64,000 bases of DNA from Ornithinimicrobium sp. F0845 (GTDB lineage: Bacteria; Actinomycetota; Actinomycetes; Actinomycetales; Dermatophilaceae). Position numbers and translations under genes: made by a program. This document shows positions 52,497 through 64,000 of this stretch, in pieces. The DNA lies in NCBI RefSeq assembly GCF_023015765.1, contig NZ_JALKAL010000001.1, forward strand, positions 419,478 to 483,477. The letters are read 5' to 3'. Position 1 is the stretch's first letter; every line of letters begins with the position of its first letter. Under the pieces are notes generated by a model, which had not been told where the DNA came from, did not search any database, and saw nothing but the letters and a program-made list of their open reading frames with translations.

Positions 52497-53255
52497 TCAC
52501 CGCAGTGGCACGCTGTCCAACAGGGACCGGTCAGGGCCGATGTAGCGCAGCACCGGCACCTGGTTGGACATCCCACTGACGAGTCGGGCGGCCTCGTCGA
52601 ACCACCTGAGGTATGTCGTGTGGTCACCCTCGAGGCCCTCCCAGGCCAGTTGCAGGGCATAGGACATCACGCCCCGATCGGTGCCACCGTGCGGCACCCG
52701 GACGGGATACGCGTCCTGTCCCTGGCGTGCGGCGGCCAGGCTCAGCCGGAACGGTCCCTCGCGGTTGACGAGGATGTGTCGCTCCGGCTGGGACTGCCCC
52801 GCGATAGCGATGCTGTCGGAGCTGCAGGTGTCGGCGAGGGCGACGACCCGAGCATGGGGCGGTAGGCCGGCCCAGATCGCCGCGAACTCGTCGTCGAGGA
52901 CCGGGCCGTCCGTGGCCGCGAAGACCTCGTCCATCCCGTCCGGCTCGTCGTCGTCCTGGTCCGGGACCTGGAGTCCGTGGCCGACGAGGACCAGCAGGAT
53001 GTCGGTGCACCCGCCCGCTCGAACCGCCTCCGCGGCGCGGCCTACTGCACGCAGGATCCCGGTCCGAGTGGTCCGCTCGGGGGAGTCGAGCACGGTGAGA
53101 ACGACCCCGGCGGTGGCCTCGGCCAGGAGCCACTGCTCGTACCACGCGAGGTCCTCGAGCACCCCCGGAGCGGACGCGAAGCGATAGGACCGTCCATGCA
53201 GGGTGAACGGTGCAGGGTCGGGCACGCCCACCAGGACCGCCTGGAGGGGCCCCAT
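52497..53255 (-). CDS. Metacaspase/caspase-like cysteine protease (C14 fold)
   Basis: 252 aa, essentially a single p20-type caspase domain. LVLVGHGLQVPD supplies the catalytic His93. The following DDDEPDGMDEVFAATDG is the acidic metacaspase segment, and RVVALADTCSSDS carries Cys144 in place of the usual DCCHSG, keeping Cys but losing the following His. Metacaspases cut after Arg or Lys; specificity here is unknown. No regulatory domain is fused; the gene lies one base after a membrane-protein gene (TGAGATG), so the two are made together. It could be a controlled cell-death effector or a housekeeping protease. Confidence 0.8.
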   Translation of the reverse strand: MGPLQAVLVGVPDPAPFTLHGRSYRFASAPGVLEDLAWYEQWLLAEATAGVVLTVLDSPERTTRTGILRAVGRAAEAVRAGGCTDILLVLVGHGLQVPDQDDDEPDGMDEVFAATDGPVLDDEFAAIWAGLPPHARVVALADTCSSDSIAIAGQSQPERHILVNREGPFRLSLAAARQGQDAYPVRVPHGGTDRGVMSYALQLAWEGLEGDHTTYLRWFDEAARLVSGMSNQVPVLRYIGPDRSLLDSVPLR

Positions 53256-53256
53256 C

Positions 53257-54225
53257 TCACCGACCCGTCTCGGTGGCGGTGTCCGGCTCGGCAGGGGTCT
53301 GCGTCGGGACGCCGGTCTCCTGCGAGGGTCCGGTCGGTGTCTCGGTGGCCTGGTCGGTGTCCGCGGTTCCCGAGCCCGCCCCGCTGACGAGAGTGGAGGC
53401 GAGCAGCAGCGAACCTCCCAGGATCAGTCCACCCACCACCAGGGTCGCCATCATGCCGCGCATCGACTGCATCGCCTTCAGCACCGGCTCGAGCGTGTCC
53501 TTGAGCAGGTCGGAGACAGTGCCGCGCACGCCGTCGACCCGGACCGCTGGAGCCTGGCCGGGGAGCCTGAGCCGCCCGCGCGTCTCCAGCGCCGCCAGAT
53601 AGGCGCCGACGAGGAGCAGGATGATGCCAGTCGTCGCCCCGATGAGCACAACCCTGCTCACCATCCGCTCCGCGAAGGTGCCCATGACCTGCTGGTCGTC
53701 CGTCAGGGTGGCGGTGGTGTCCGGGACCGTCACCTCGGAGATCCAGATCAACTGAAACACCGCGACGGTCACGACGGCGATGACCAGCGCGATGAAGCCC
53801 CGCTTCGCGAACGCGCTGTCGTACTCGCCCACGGCGATCTCTGCGACGGACTCCGTCGCCTTGTCGGGAGCGGCGGCCTTGGCGCGCTCGCGGACCTCCA
53901 GGGTGTTGCTCTGCGCCGTCTCGGTGCCCACGGTCGCCGTCGCCTGATAGGTCGAGAAGACTTCGCCCTCCGCCGTGAGCGTGACGCGATGCTCGCCGTC
54001 CTCGACGACCACGGCGTCGTCCGGCGGTTGCCACGTCTCGCCGCCCCGGGTCCACTGCAGGTCCGCGAGCCCTGTGCCGTCCTCGTCCCCGGCCGGAGCA
54101 GCCGCGGCGAGCACCAGCGTGATCTGCGTGCCCGGCAGGACTTCAAGCAGGGCGCCGCCCTCCTCCGGCACGTCCTGGGGGCGCAGGTTGCCCGCCTCTG
54201 CCGTCAGTGTCAGCGCACCCGCCAT
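53257..54225 (-). CDS. Three-helix membrane protein with beta-rich N-terminus, metacaspase partner
   Basis: Family not recognised. 322 aa: residues 1-112 look like an immunoglobulin-like beta domain (LTLTAEAG, QITLVLAAAAPAG, HRVTLTAEG, FSTYQATATVG), with no signal peptide. Helices are predicted at 143-163, 191-212 and 259-281, and the C-terminal 40 residues are a Thr/Pro/Glu-rich tail. A GGGAG site precedes the ATG; TAGCGT lies about 40 nt upstream on the minus strand and may be the -10. As first gene of a two-gene unit, it could anchor, sense for or act with the metacaspase. That is inference from position. Confidence 0.65.
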   Translation of the reverse strand: MAGALTLTAEAGNLRPQDVPEEGGALLEVLPGTQITLVLAAAAPAGDEDGTGLADLQWTRGGETWQPPDDAVVVEDGEHRVTLTAEGEVFSTYQATATVGTETAQSNTLEVRERAKAAAPDKATESVAEIAVGEYDSAFAKRGFIALVIAVVTVAVFQLIWISEVTVPDTTATLTDDQQVMGTFAERMVSRVVLIGATTGIILLLVGAYLAALETRGRLRLPGQAPAVRVDGVRGTVSDLLKDTLEPVLKAMQSMRGMMATLVVGGLILGGSLLLASTLVSGAGSGTADTDQATETPTGPSQETGVPTQTPAEPDTATETGR

Positions 54226-54355
54226 GGCTACTCCCTCAGTCGCGCACCGCAGTTGGCTAACGCTAGCGCCCGCCGGACCCCGCGTCCAGAGTCGCTACCC
54301 GCATCGCCAACTGTCGGCATACTGGCAGGTCAGCGACGTGCCGCGCGAGGAGCGG

Positions 54356-55075
54356 TCAGCCGAGCAGCTCGCGGAGGTACTGCGGCAGCATCGCCCACCA
54401 CGTCGGCCACTCGTGCTCGTACCCCGGGCCCCAGTCGTCGACCCGGTTGGGCACGCCCTTCTCGCCGAGCACCTTGGCCATCGCCCAGGACTCGTCGATG
54501 TTCTCCCAGGCACCGGTGCCCGAGGCCAGGATCACGAACCGTTGCCGGAGCAGGTCCAGGCTCGGCCCGTCGAGTCCCGGCAGGAAACGCCGGGGCGTGG
54601 CGAAGTAGAGGTCGTCGGTGACGCCGCCGACGAAGCGCTCCACGTCATACGTCCCGGACATGCCGATCGCGGCGCCGAACAGCTGGGGGAAGCGGCAGAT
54701 CAGCGCCACCGAGTTGAACGCGCCGATCGAGGCGCCCGCGACGACGGCGAGCCGCTGGCCGCTGTCGGTGTGCATCGCCGGGACGATCTCGTGGGCGACG
54801 GCCCCGTGGAACTGGTTGAGCAACCAGGTGCGGTACTCCACAGTGCCCGTCGAGCGGGTCATCGCCCGGCCGGCCACGCTGTCGCAGGAGTAGACGGTGA
54901 TCGCGCCGCTCTCGATCAGGTCGCCCAGCTTGGTGATCAGGTGGTGGCGCTCCACCTCCTCGGCGTCGCCGCCCGCCGTCGGCAGCACCAGGACCGGAGT
55001 CCCGGAGTGCCCCCAGCGGACCAGGGTGAACTCTTGCTCCATGCGCGGGGAGACCCACCGCTCGACAGCCTTCAT
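54356..55075 (-). CDS. Alpha/beta-hydrolase, esterase D-like
   Basis: 239 aa cytoplasmic hydrolase. GASIG with Ser116 is the nucleophile elbow, GMSGTYDVERFVGG follows, and GYEHEWPTWWAMLPQYL near the end supplies the catalytic His. The N-terminus MKAVERWVSPRMEQEFTLVRWG is shared by a common actinobacterial group of uncharacterised esterases. TAGCAC lies 6 nt before the ATG on the minus strand (leaderless). Substrate unknown. Confidence 0.85.
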   Translation of the reverse strand: MKAVERWVSPRMEQEFTLVRWGHSGTPVLVLPTAGGDAEEVERHHLITKLGDLIESGAITVYSCDSVAGRAMTRSTGTVEYRTWLLNQFHGAVAHEIVPAMHTDSGQRLAVVAGASIGAFNSVALICRFPQLFGAAIGMSGTYDVERFVGGVTDDLYFATPRRFLPGLDGPSLDLLRQRFVILASGTGAWENIDESWAMAKVLGEKGVPNRVDDWGPGYEHEWPTWWAMLPQYLRELLG

Positions 55076-55163
55076 GTCCTAGTGCTACTAGACCGCGCGG
55101 CTCCGCGCCACCGCGCCGCGCCCGGGCGTGTGCCCTAGGTTGGTCCCGACGGGAAGGAGTGCG

Positions 55164-55793
55164 ATGCGAGCGCAGATCGATCACGTCATCCTCGCGGGTC
55201 CCGACCTCGCCGAGCTGGAGGAGTATGCCGAGGCGCAGCTCGGCGTGCGCGCGCAGCCGGGTGGGGCGCACCCGGGACTGGGCACGCGCAACGCACTGAT
55301 CGGGCTGGGCGGCCAGTGCTACCTGGAGCTGGTGGCGCCCGACCCGGATCAGCCCGACCCTGCCGGGGGACGGCCGTTCCGGGTCGACGGGCTGAGCGGC
55401 CCGACCGTGACGGGCTGGGCGCTGCGCGTCACCGACATCGCCGAGTGGGTGGCGCAGGCGCGCGAGAGCGGGACCGACCCGGGTGACCCGCGGCCGATGA
55501 GCCGGGCGCGCCCGGACGGCACCGAGCTGGCCTGGCAGCTGACCCCGCCGGACACCGACCTGGACGGGACGGTCCCGTTCCTCATCGACTGGGGGAGCGC
55601 CCCGCACCCGAGCACGGGCCTGCCGGCCGTGAAGCTGGTGTCCATGCGCGCCCGCCACCCGGACGCTGCCCGGCTGAGGAGTGCGCTCGAGTCGCTCCGG
55701 GCGCCGCGCGGTCCGATCCAGGTCCGGGTGGGCGACCCGGTGCGTCTGTCGGTGGTGATCGCCACCGACGACGGCGAGATCACGCTGGGCTGA
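55164..55793 (+). CDS. Glyoxalase-like (VOC) domain protein
   Basis: 209 aa protein of the vicinal-oxygen-chelate superfamily, glyoxalase_3 type: starts IDHVILAGPDL, then GLGTRNALIGLGGQCYLELVAP (His and Glu of a possible metal site). Function in this subgroup is unknown. GGAAGGAG precedes ATG 55164, and TAGGTT at 55136-55141 is the likely -10. Confidence 0.82.
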   Translation: MRAQIDHVILAGPDLAELEEYAEAQLGVRAQPGGAHPGLGTRNALIGLGGQCYLELVAPDPDQPDPAGGRPFRVDGLSGPTVTGWALRVTDIAEWVAQARESGTDPGDPRPMSRARPDGTELAWQLTPPDTDLDGTVPFLIDWGSAPHPSTGLPAVKLVSMRARHPDAARLRSALESLRAPRGPIQVRVGDPVRLSVVIATDDGEITLG

Positions 55794-55824
55794 AACGCAC
55801 TCGCGCTCCGCGGTTCGCGCTGCC

Positions 55825-55830
55825 TACGCT
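55825..55830 (+). promoter_or_regulatory. -10 element TACGCT of the lipoprotein gene (leaderless)
   Basis: TACGCT followed by 6 nt and GTG 55837; selects this GTG over GTG 55834, only 3 nt away. Confidence 0.4.
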
Positions 55831-55836
55831 GGCGTG

Positions 55837-56775
55837 GTGGAGCTGGCTGCGGCACGTGTCCTCCTCGCCCTCGTGGTGCTGCTCCTCGGTGCGTGCGCGG
55901 GGACCGACGCGGAGGTCGTGGCGACAGGTGACGTCGTGCCGGTCGATGACGCCGTGCCCGTTGATGACGCCGTGTCGACCACGGGGGCGGTGCCGGTCGA
56001 AGGGCTGACGGCGACCCTCGACCAAGGCCGGATGGACGTGGTGGCGGGCCAGGTGCTGGTGCGGCTCACGAACGGGTCGGCCGCCGCGGTCACCGTCCAG
56101 GGCCTGAGCCTGGAGTCCACGGGCTTTGCGCAACCGATGACCTACGACCGGAGCGGCATCGTGGTCGAGCCCGGGCGGGCCGTCGACCTGCGCGTCGCGC
56201 TGAGCGAGGTCGTGTGCAGCGGTCTGCCGCTCGAGCACGAGGCGCACCTCGACCTCAAGTTCGGCGACGGCAGGGCCGGGGACGTCGTGCTCCCGGTCGT
56301 CGACGAGACCGGGCGGGTCGCCGACCTGCATGCGGCGGAGTGTTTCGCGGCCGAGGCGGGAGAGGTGGCCTCGCTGTCGATCGTCGGGGGGCCGCAGGAG
56401 CGCGACCTGGGCGGTGCCCCGGTCGCGGAGCTCACGGTCCGGGTGACGCCGCAGGGTGGGCCGGGCAGTCTCGAGCTCGTCCTGGTGCGCAACACCACCC
56501 TCCTGCAGCTCGTCGACCCGGGCACGGGGGAGCGTCAGCCCGACGGATACCCGGTCGGCGTGACGGTCTCGGGCAGCGACCGGGCCAGGGACGTCGTCCT
56601 CACCGTGGTGCCGGCCCGGTGCGACGCCCACGCGGTGGCCGAGGACAAGCAGGGCACGCGGTTCCGTTTCGACGTGGTGCTCGACGGCCGGGAGGACACG
56701 GTCGGGGTCGCCGCACCGGCCGAGGTCACGGTAGCGGTCTACGACTTCGTCCAGCGAGCGTGCGAGGAGTCGTAG
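55837..56775 (+). CDS. Predicted lipoprotein of unknown function
   Basis: 312 aa. A signal peptide rich in Leu/Val ends at the lipobox LLGAC, so Cys20 would be lipidated. A short repeat (VPVDDAVPVDDAV) follows, then a mostly beta-strand extracellular domain with few recognisable motifs and three further cysteines that may form disulfides. No family assigned. Adjacent to rplJ but with its own promoter, so functional linkage to the ribosomal genes is not implied. Confidence 0.75.
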   Translation: MELAAARVLLALVVLLLGACAGTDAEVVATGDVVPVDDAVPVDDAVSTTGAVPVEGLTATLDQGRMDVVAGQVLVRLTNGSAAAVTVQGLSLESTGFAQPMTYDRSGIVVEPGRAVDLRVALSEVVCSGLPLEHEAHLDLKFGDGRAGDVVLPVVDETGRVADLHAAECFAAEAGEVASLSIVGGPQERDLGGAPVAELTVRVTPQGGPGSLELVLVRNTTLLQLVDPGTGERQPDGYPVGVTVSGSDRARDVVLTVVPARCDAHAVAEDKQGTRFRFDVVLDGREDTVGVAAPAEVTVAVYDFVQRACEES

Positions 56776-56808
56776 CTCGGTCGGCGGCGGTCGGTCGGCG
56801 GCGCGGAT

Positions 56809-56838
56809 TTGTCCGGCCGGGCGCAGGGCCGGTACAGT
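56809..56838 (+). promoter_or_regulatory. Promoter of rplJL (TTGTCC-18-TACAGT)
   Basis: TTGTCC 56809-56814 and TACAGT 56833-56838, 18-nt spacer, giving a leader of about 190 nt. Confidence 0.6.
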
Positions 56839-56844
56839 TGGCCC

Positions 56845-57038
56845 ATACCCAATGACCGCCGGTTGTCGGCGTGCCCGCGAGGGCACTCGACCGAAGGTTC
56901 CGCACGATGCGGGCGACCTGCGCAGGTGAACTGAGCTGGACGGCATACTCATGCTGTCACTTCGAGCCCCGGTGCGCCTGCGCCGGGGCTCTTGTCGTCG
57001 GACCGGGAGGGTGCCGGCACCACGATGAAGGAGGCCCC
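56845..57038 (+). ncRNA. L10 leader RNA of rplJL (autoregulatory)
   Basis: The structured 5' leader in front of rplJ is where L10-L7/L12 binds to control its own synthesis in many bacteria. Here it contains several stem-forming segments and ends in a strong hairpin (56964-56991, GAGCCCCGG/CCGGGGCTC followed by TTGTCG), which resembles a transcription attenuator. Assigned from position and folding by eye. Confidence 0.65.
56964..56991 (+). terminator. Attenuator-type hairpin in the L10 leader
   Basis: Perfect 9-bp stem GAGCCCCGG/CCGGGGCTC with a 10-nt loop, followed by TTGTCGTCG, 48 nt before rplJ. Confidence 0.65.
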
Positions 57039-57713
57039 ATGGCGACTGCTGCGAAGGCTGCTGCCATTGCCGAGTTGACGGATCACTTCCGCAACTCGGG
57101 TGCGGCCGTGCTCACCGAGTACCGCGGTCTGACCGTGGCTCAGCTGACCGAGCTGCGCAACTCGATCCGTGAGCACGCGACCTATGCCGTGGTGAAGAAC
57201 ACGCTCACCAAGCTTGCTGCCACCGAGGCCGGAGTCACCGACCTCGAGGAGCACCTGCAGGGCCCCACCGCGATCGCCTTCGTCACCGGTGACCCGGTCG
57301 AGGCCGCCAAGGGCCTGCGTGACTTCGCCAAGGCCAACCCTGCCCTGGTGATCAAGGCCGGTGTGCTCGACGGCAAGCCGTTGAGCTCGGAGGAGATCAC
57401 CAAGCTCGCCGACCTGGAGTCGCGCGAGGTCCTGCTGGCCAAGTTGGCCGGGGCGATGAACGCCTCGCTGACCAACGCCGTCTACCTGTTCGCCGCGCCG
57501 CTGTCCCAGACCGCGCGCGTGGTCGAGGCGCTGCGCGCCAAGGTGGAGCAGGAGGGCCCCCAGACTGGCGTCACGGCGGATGCCGACGCCCCGGCTGAGA
57601 CCGCGGAGGCCGAGCCGGCCGCTGCGGAGGAGGCACCGGTCGAGAGCGCGGAGGCCACGGCCGCTGCGGAGGAGACCACCACCGACGTCGCCGAGGGTGG
57701 CGACGACAGCTGA
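57039..57713 (+). CDS. rplJ: 50S ribosomal protein L10
   Basis: 224 aa: L10 fold 1-172 ([31 protein letters not shown]) followed by a C-terminal L12-binding helix and an Ala/Glu-rich tail of about 45 residues beyond E. coli length. Forms the stalk base with L7/L12. AAGGAGG 5 nt before ATG. 73 nt before rplL. Confidence 0.97.
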   Translation: MATAAKAAAIAELTDHFRNSGAAVLTEYRGLTVAQLTELRNSIREHATYAVVKNTLTKLAATEAGVTDLEEHLQGPTAIAFVTGDPVEAAKGLRDFAKANPALVIKAGVLDGKPLSSEEITKLADLESREVLLAKLAGAMNASLTNAVYLFAAPLSQTARVVEALRAKVEQEGPQTGVTADADAPAETAEAEPAAAEEAPVESAEATAAAEETTTDVAEGGDDS

Positions 57714-57786
57714 GACCAGCCCCCGGGCTGATTGACGCAATCACTACACACCGCCACTCACGGCACCACTAGGAAGGAACGCCACC

Positions 57787-58179
57787 ATGGCGAAGCTGAG
57801 CACCGAGGAGCTCCTGGAGAGCTTCAAGGAGATGACCCTGATCGAGCTCTCCGAGTTCGTGAAGCAGTTCGAGGAGACCTTCAACGTCACCGCTGCGGCC
57901 CCCGTTGCCGTTGCCGGTGCTGCGCCGGCCGCTGGCGGCGGCGACGCCGCTGCTGCCGCCGAGGAGCAGAGCGAGTTCGACGTCGTTCTCGAGGCTGCTG
58001 GTGACAAGAAGATCCAGGTCATCAAGGAGGTCCGTTCGCTGACCTCCCTGGGCCTGAAGGAGGCCAAGGACCTCGTCGATGGCGCTCCCAAGCCGATCCT
58101 GGAGAAGGTCGACAAGGACGCCGCCGAGAAGGCCAAGGAGGCCCTCGAGGGCGCTGGCGCCACCGTCACCCTCAAGTGA
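57787..58179 (+). CDS. rplL: 50S ribosomal protein L7/L12
   Basis: 130 aa stalk protein: N-terminal dimer helix ([20 protein letters not shown]), Ala/Gly hinge (45-58), and globular C-terminus with [20 protein letters not shown] that contacts translation factors. GGAAGGA before ATG. Followed by a strong terminator. Confidence 0.98.
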   Translation: MAKLSTEELLESFKEMTLIELSEFVKQFEETFNVTAAAPVAVAGAAPAAGGGDAAAAAEEQSEFDVVLEAAGDKKIQVIKEVRSLTSLGLKEAKDLVDGAPKPILEKVDKDAAEKAKEALEGAGATVTLK

Positions 58180-58218
58180 CACCAGCCGGGTCGATGACCC
58201 GGTGACTGCCTGACGGAC

Positions 58219-58249
58219 CGGGCGGGACGACCACTGGTCGTCCCGCCCG
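58219..58249 (+). terminator. Intrinsic terminator of rplJL
   Basis: 14-bp stem CGGGCGGGACGACC/GGTCGTCCCGCCCG with ACT loop, then TTCTGTTCTCT. 39 nt after rplL. Confidence 0.92.
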
Positions 58250-58260
58250 TTCTGTTCTCT

Positions 58261-58560
58261 CCGGTGACCGGGGCGCGCGGGGTGGTGCCTGCGGGGGGTC
58301 ACGGGGGCGCGCGGGGTGGTGCCTGCGGGGGGTCACCGGCGCGCGCGGGGTGGTGCTGTGGGGGGTCACCGGGCGCGCGGGGTGGTGCTGTGGGGGTCAC
58401 CGGGCGCGCGGGGTGGTGCCTGCGGGGGGTCACCGGGGCGCGCGGGGTGGTGCTGTGGGGGTCACCGGGGCGCGCGGGGTGGTGCCTGCGGGGGGTCACC
58501 GGCGCGCGCGGGGTGGTGCTGTGGGGGTCACCGGGCGCGTGGGGTTGGCGCTCAGCGGAA
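58261..58560. repeat. Minisatellite of eight 31-34 bp units
   Basis: Consensus GGTCACCGGGGCGCGCGGGG then TGGTG and either CCTGCGGGG (type a) or CTGTGGGG (type b). Order of types a-a-b-b-a-b-a-b, then a degenerate ninth unit from about 58529. Confidence 0.95.
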
Positions 58561-58684
58561 AAGGTCATGCGGATCTGGTCGCATGCGCCACTTATTGCGT
58601 GACCAAAAGTGCAGGTCCATCGGGCGCGCCGCCCAGATCGTCCCCGCGGACGCGGTACTGCGCGCGTGATTGTAGTGGAGGGAC

Positions 58685-58712
58685 GATCTCGCAACACCGT
58701 GCGCTCGGTGGT
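58685..58712 (-). repeat. Reverse copy of the murB-type 19-mer repeat
   Basis: Minus strand reads ACCGAGCGCACGGTGTTGCG AGATCG, matching the two units at 37993 and 38025. Confidence 0.7.
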
Positions 58713-58844
58713 TGGGGGAAGGCCAAGGGTGGGGGAAGGGCCAATTTGGCTGGACACGCCGGTGGTGGGCTTGACGGATCGGCCTCCGCGGGGGCATCCT
58801 CTTGGCGATCGTCACGCACCGGCGTGGCCACCGCGAGGGGGCGG

Positions 58845-58873
58845 TTGGCTCGAGCCGGCCTTTCGTGTATGCT
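58845..58873 (+). promoter_or_regulatory. Promoter of rpoBC (TTGGCT-17-TATGCT)
   Basis: TTGGCT 58845-58850 and TATGCT 58868-58873 with a 17-nt spacer; the clearest vegetative promoter in the window. Placement downstream of the rplL terminator indicates that rpoBC is transcribed mainly on its own. Confidence 0.7.
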
Positions 58874-59017
58874 ATCTCTTTGCGCTGCCCTGTCCCGTGC
58901 CGCACCCACCAACCGAGGTTCCAGAACCGCACTGTTGCGTCTGGTCCAACGTCAGTGTGGTCGTGGGTCCGTGCAGCTGACCCGCTGATCATGTAAGGCC
59001 TGTGGAAGGACCCATCC

Positions 59018-64000
<4,983 letters not shown>

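Larger units (their letters stand above)
58180..59017. other. 838-bp region between rplL and rpoB
   Basis: Contains the rplL terminator (58219-58249), a minisatellite (58261-58560), a mixed stretch with a reverse copy of the 32-nt murB-type repeat (58685-58712), and the rpoB promoter (58845-58873) with a leader of about 138 nt. No gene is supported. Confidence 0.85.

Noticed and set aside
58261-58560. Possible CRISPR array
   Set aside because: Units are contiguous and near-identical along their whole length, with no unique spacers and no cas genes nearby; it is a minisatellite. The 32-nt twin repeats elsewhere also lack spacers.

Overview
The window is about 70% G+C, with coding strands strongly biased to G/C third positions, frequent GTG/TTG starts and 4-nt ATGA/GTGA gene overlaps. 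It contains the rplK-rplA, rplJ-rplL and rpoB-rpoC blocks, hadAB-type dehydratases beside rpmG, a FolP2-like protein, and an LpqF-like lipoprotein. This points to a high-GC actinobacterium, probably of the Intrasporangiaceae/Ornithinimicrobiaceae part of the Micrococcales. The family-level guess is an inference.

Layout. 1-3.9 kb (minus strand): korA-korB (2-oxoacid:ferredoxin oxidoreductase) overlapping a RarD-type transporter that runs off the left edge. 4.0-5.5 kb: LpqF-like lipoprotein. 5.6-14.8 kb: an unbroken, overlapping nuo cluster, nuoA-B-C-H-I-J-K-L-M-N. It has no nuoD and no nuoEFG; a duplicated 47-codon spacer sits where nuoD would be. 14.8-28.6 kb: htpX, folP2-like, ald, pepN, an ECF sigma factor with a membrane partner, acyl-CoA dehydrogenase plus phosphotransferase, yajQ, tRNA-Tyr, DinB-like, rocD and a TauE/SafE exporter. 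28.7-35.3 kb: a lipid module (acyl-CoA oxidase, TetR, thiolase, FabG4-like, MaoC) with a TetR promoter/operator region. 35.3-38.0 kb: tRNA-Thr, tRNA-Met, rpmG, hadA/hadB-like genes and murB.

38.0-48.3 kb is the most repeat-rich part. It has a second DinB-like gene, adenosine deaminase, patatin, a nanE remnant fused to the front of nagB, a 550-bp decayed stretch, a four-gene ABC exporter operon, an SDR and an aspartate aminotransferase. Several gene borders here carry 2-3 copy tandem repeats of about 29-32 nt. 48.3-64 kb is the translation/transcription core: tRNA-Trp, secE, nusG, rplKA, rplJL, rpoB and partial rpoC. It is split by an accessory insert (alarmone synthetase-like protein, metacaspase plus three-helix membrane protein, esterase, glyoxalase-like protein, lipoprotein).

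How genes work together. KorAB would generate reduced ferredoxin, and the adjacent Nuo complex without its NADH-input module is a plausible ferredoxin:menaquinone proton pump. The TetR-acyl-CoA oxidase and thiolase-FabG-MaoC units supply the steps of a fatty-acyl cycle. The metacaspase and its membrane partner are separated by one base and form the best candidate for an undescribed two-gene system. Genome-style signals that recur across the window are leaderless promoters (TANNNT 5-7 nt before the start codon) and a strongly over-represented octamer, GTATGYCG.
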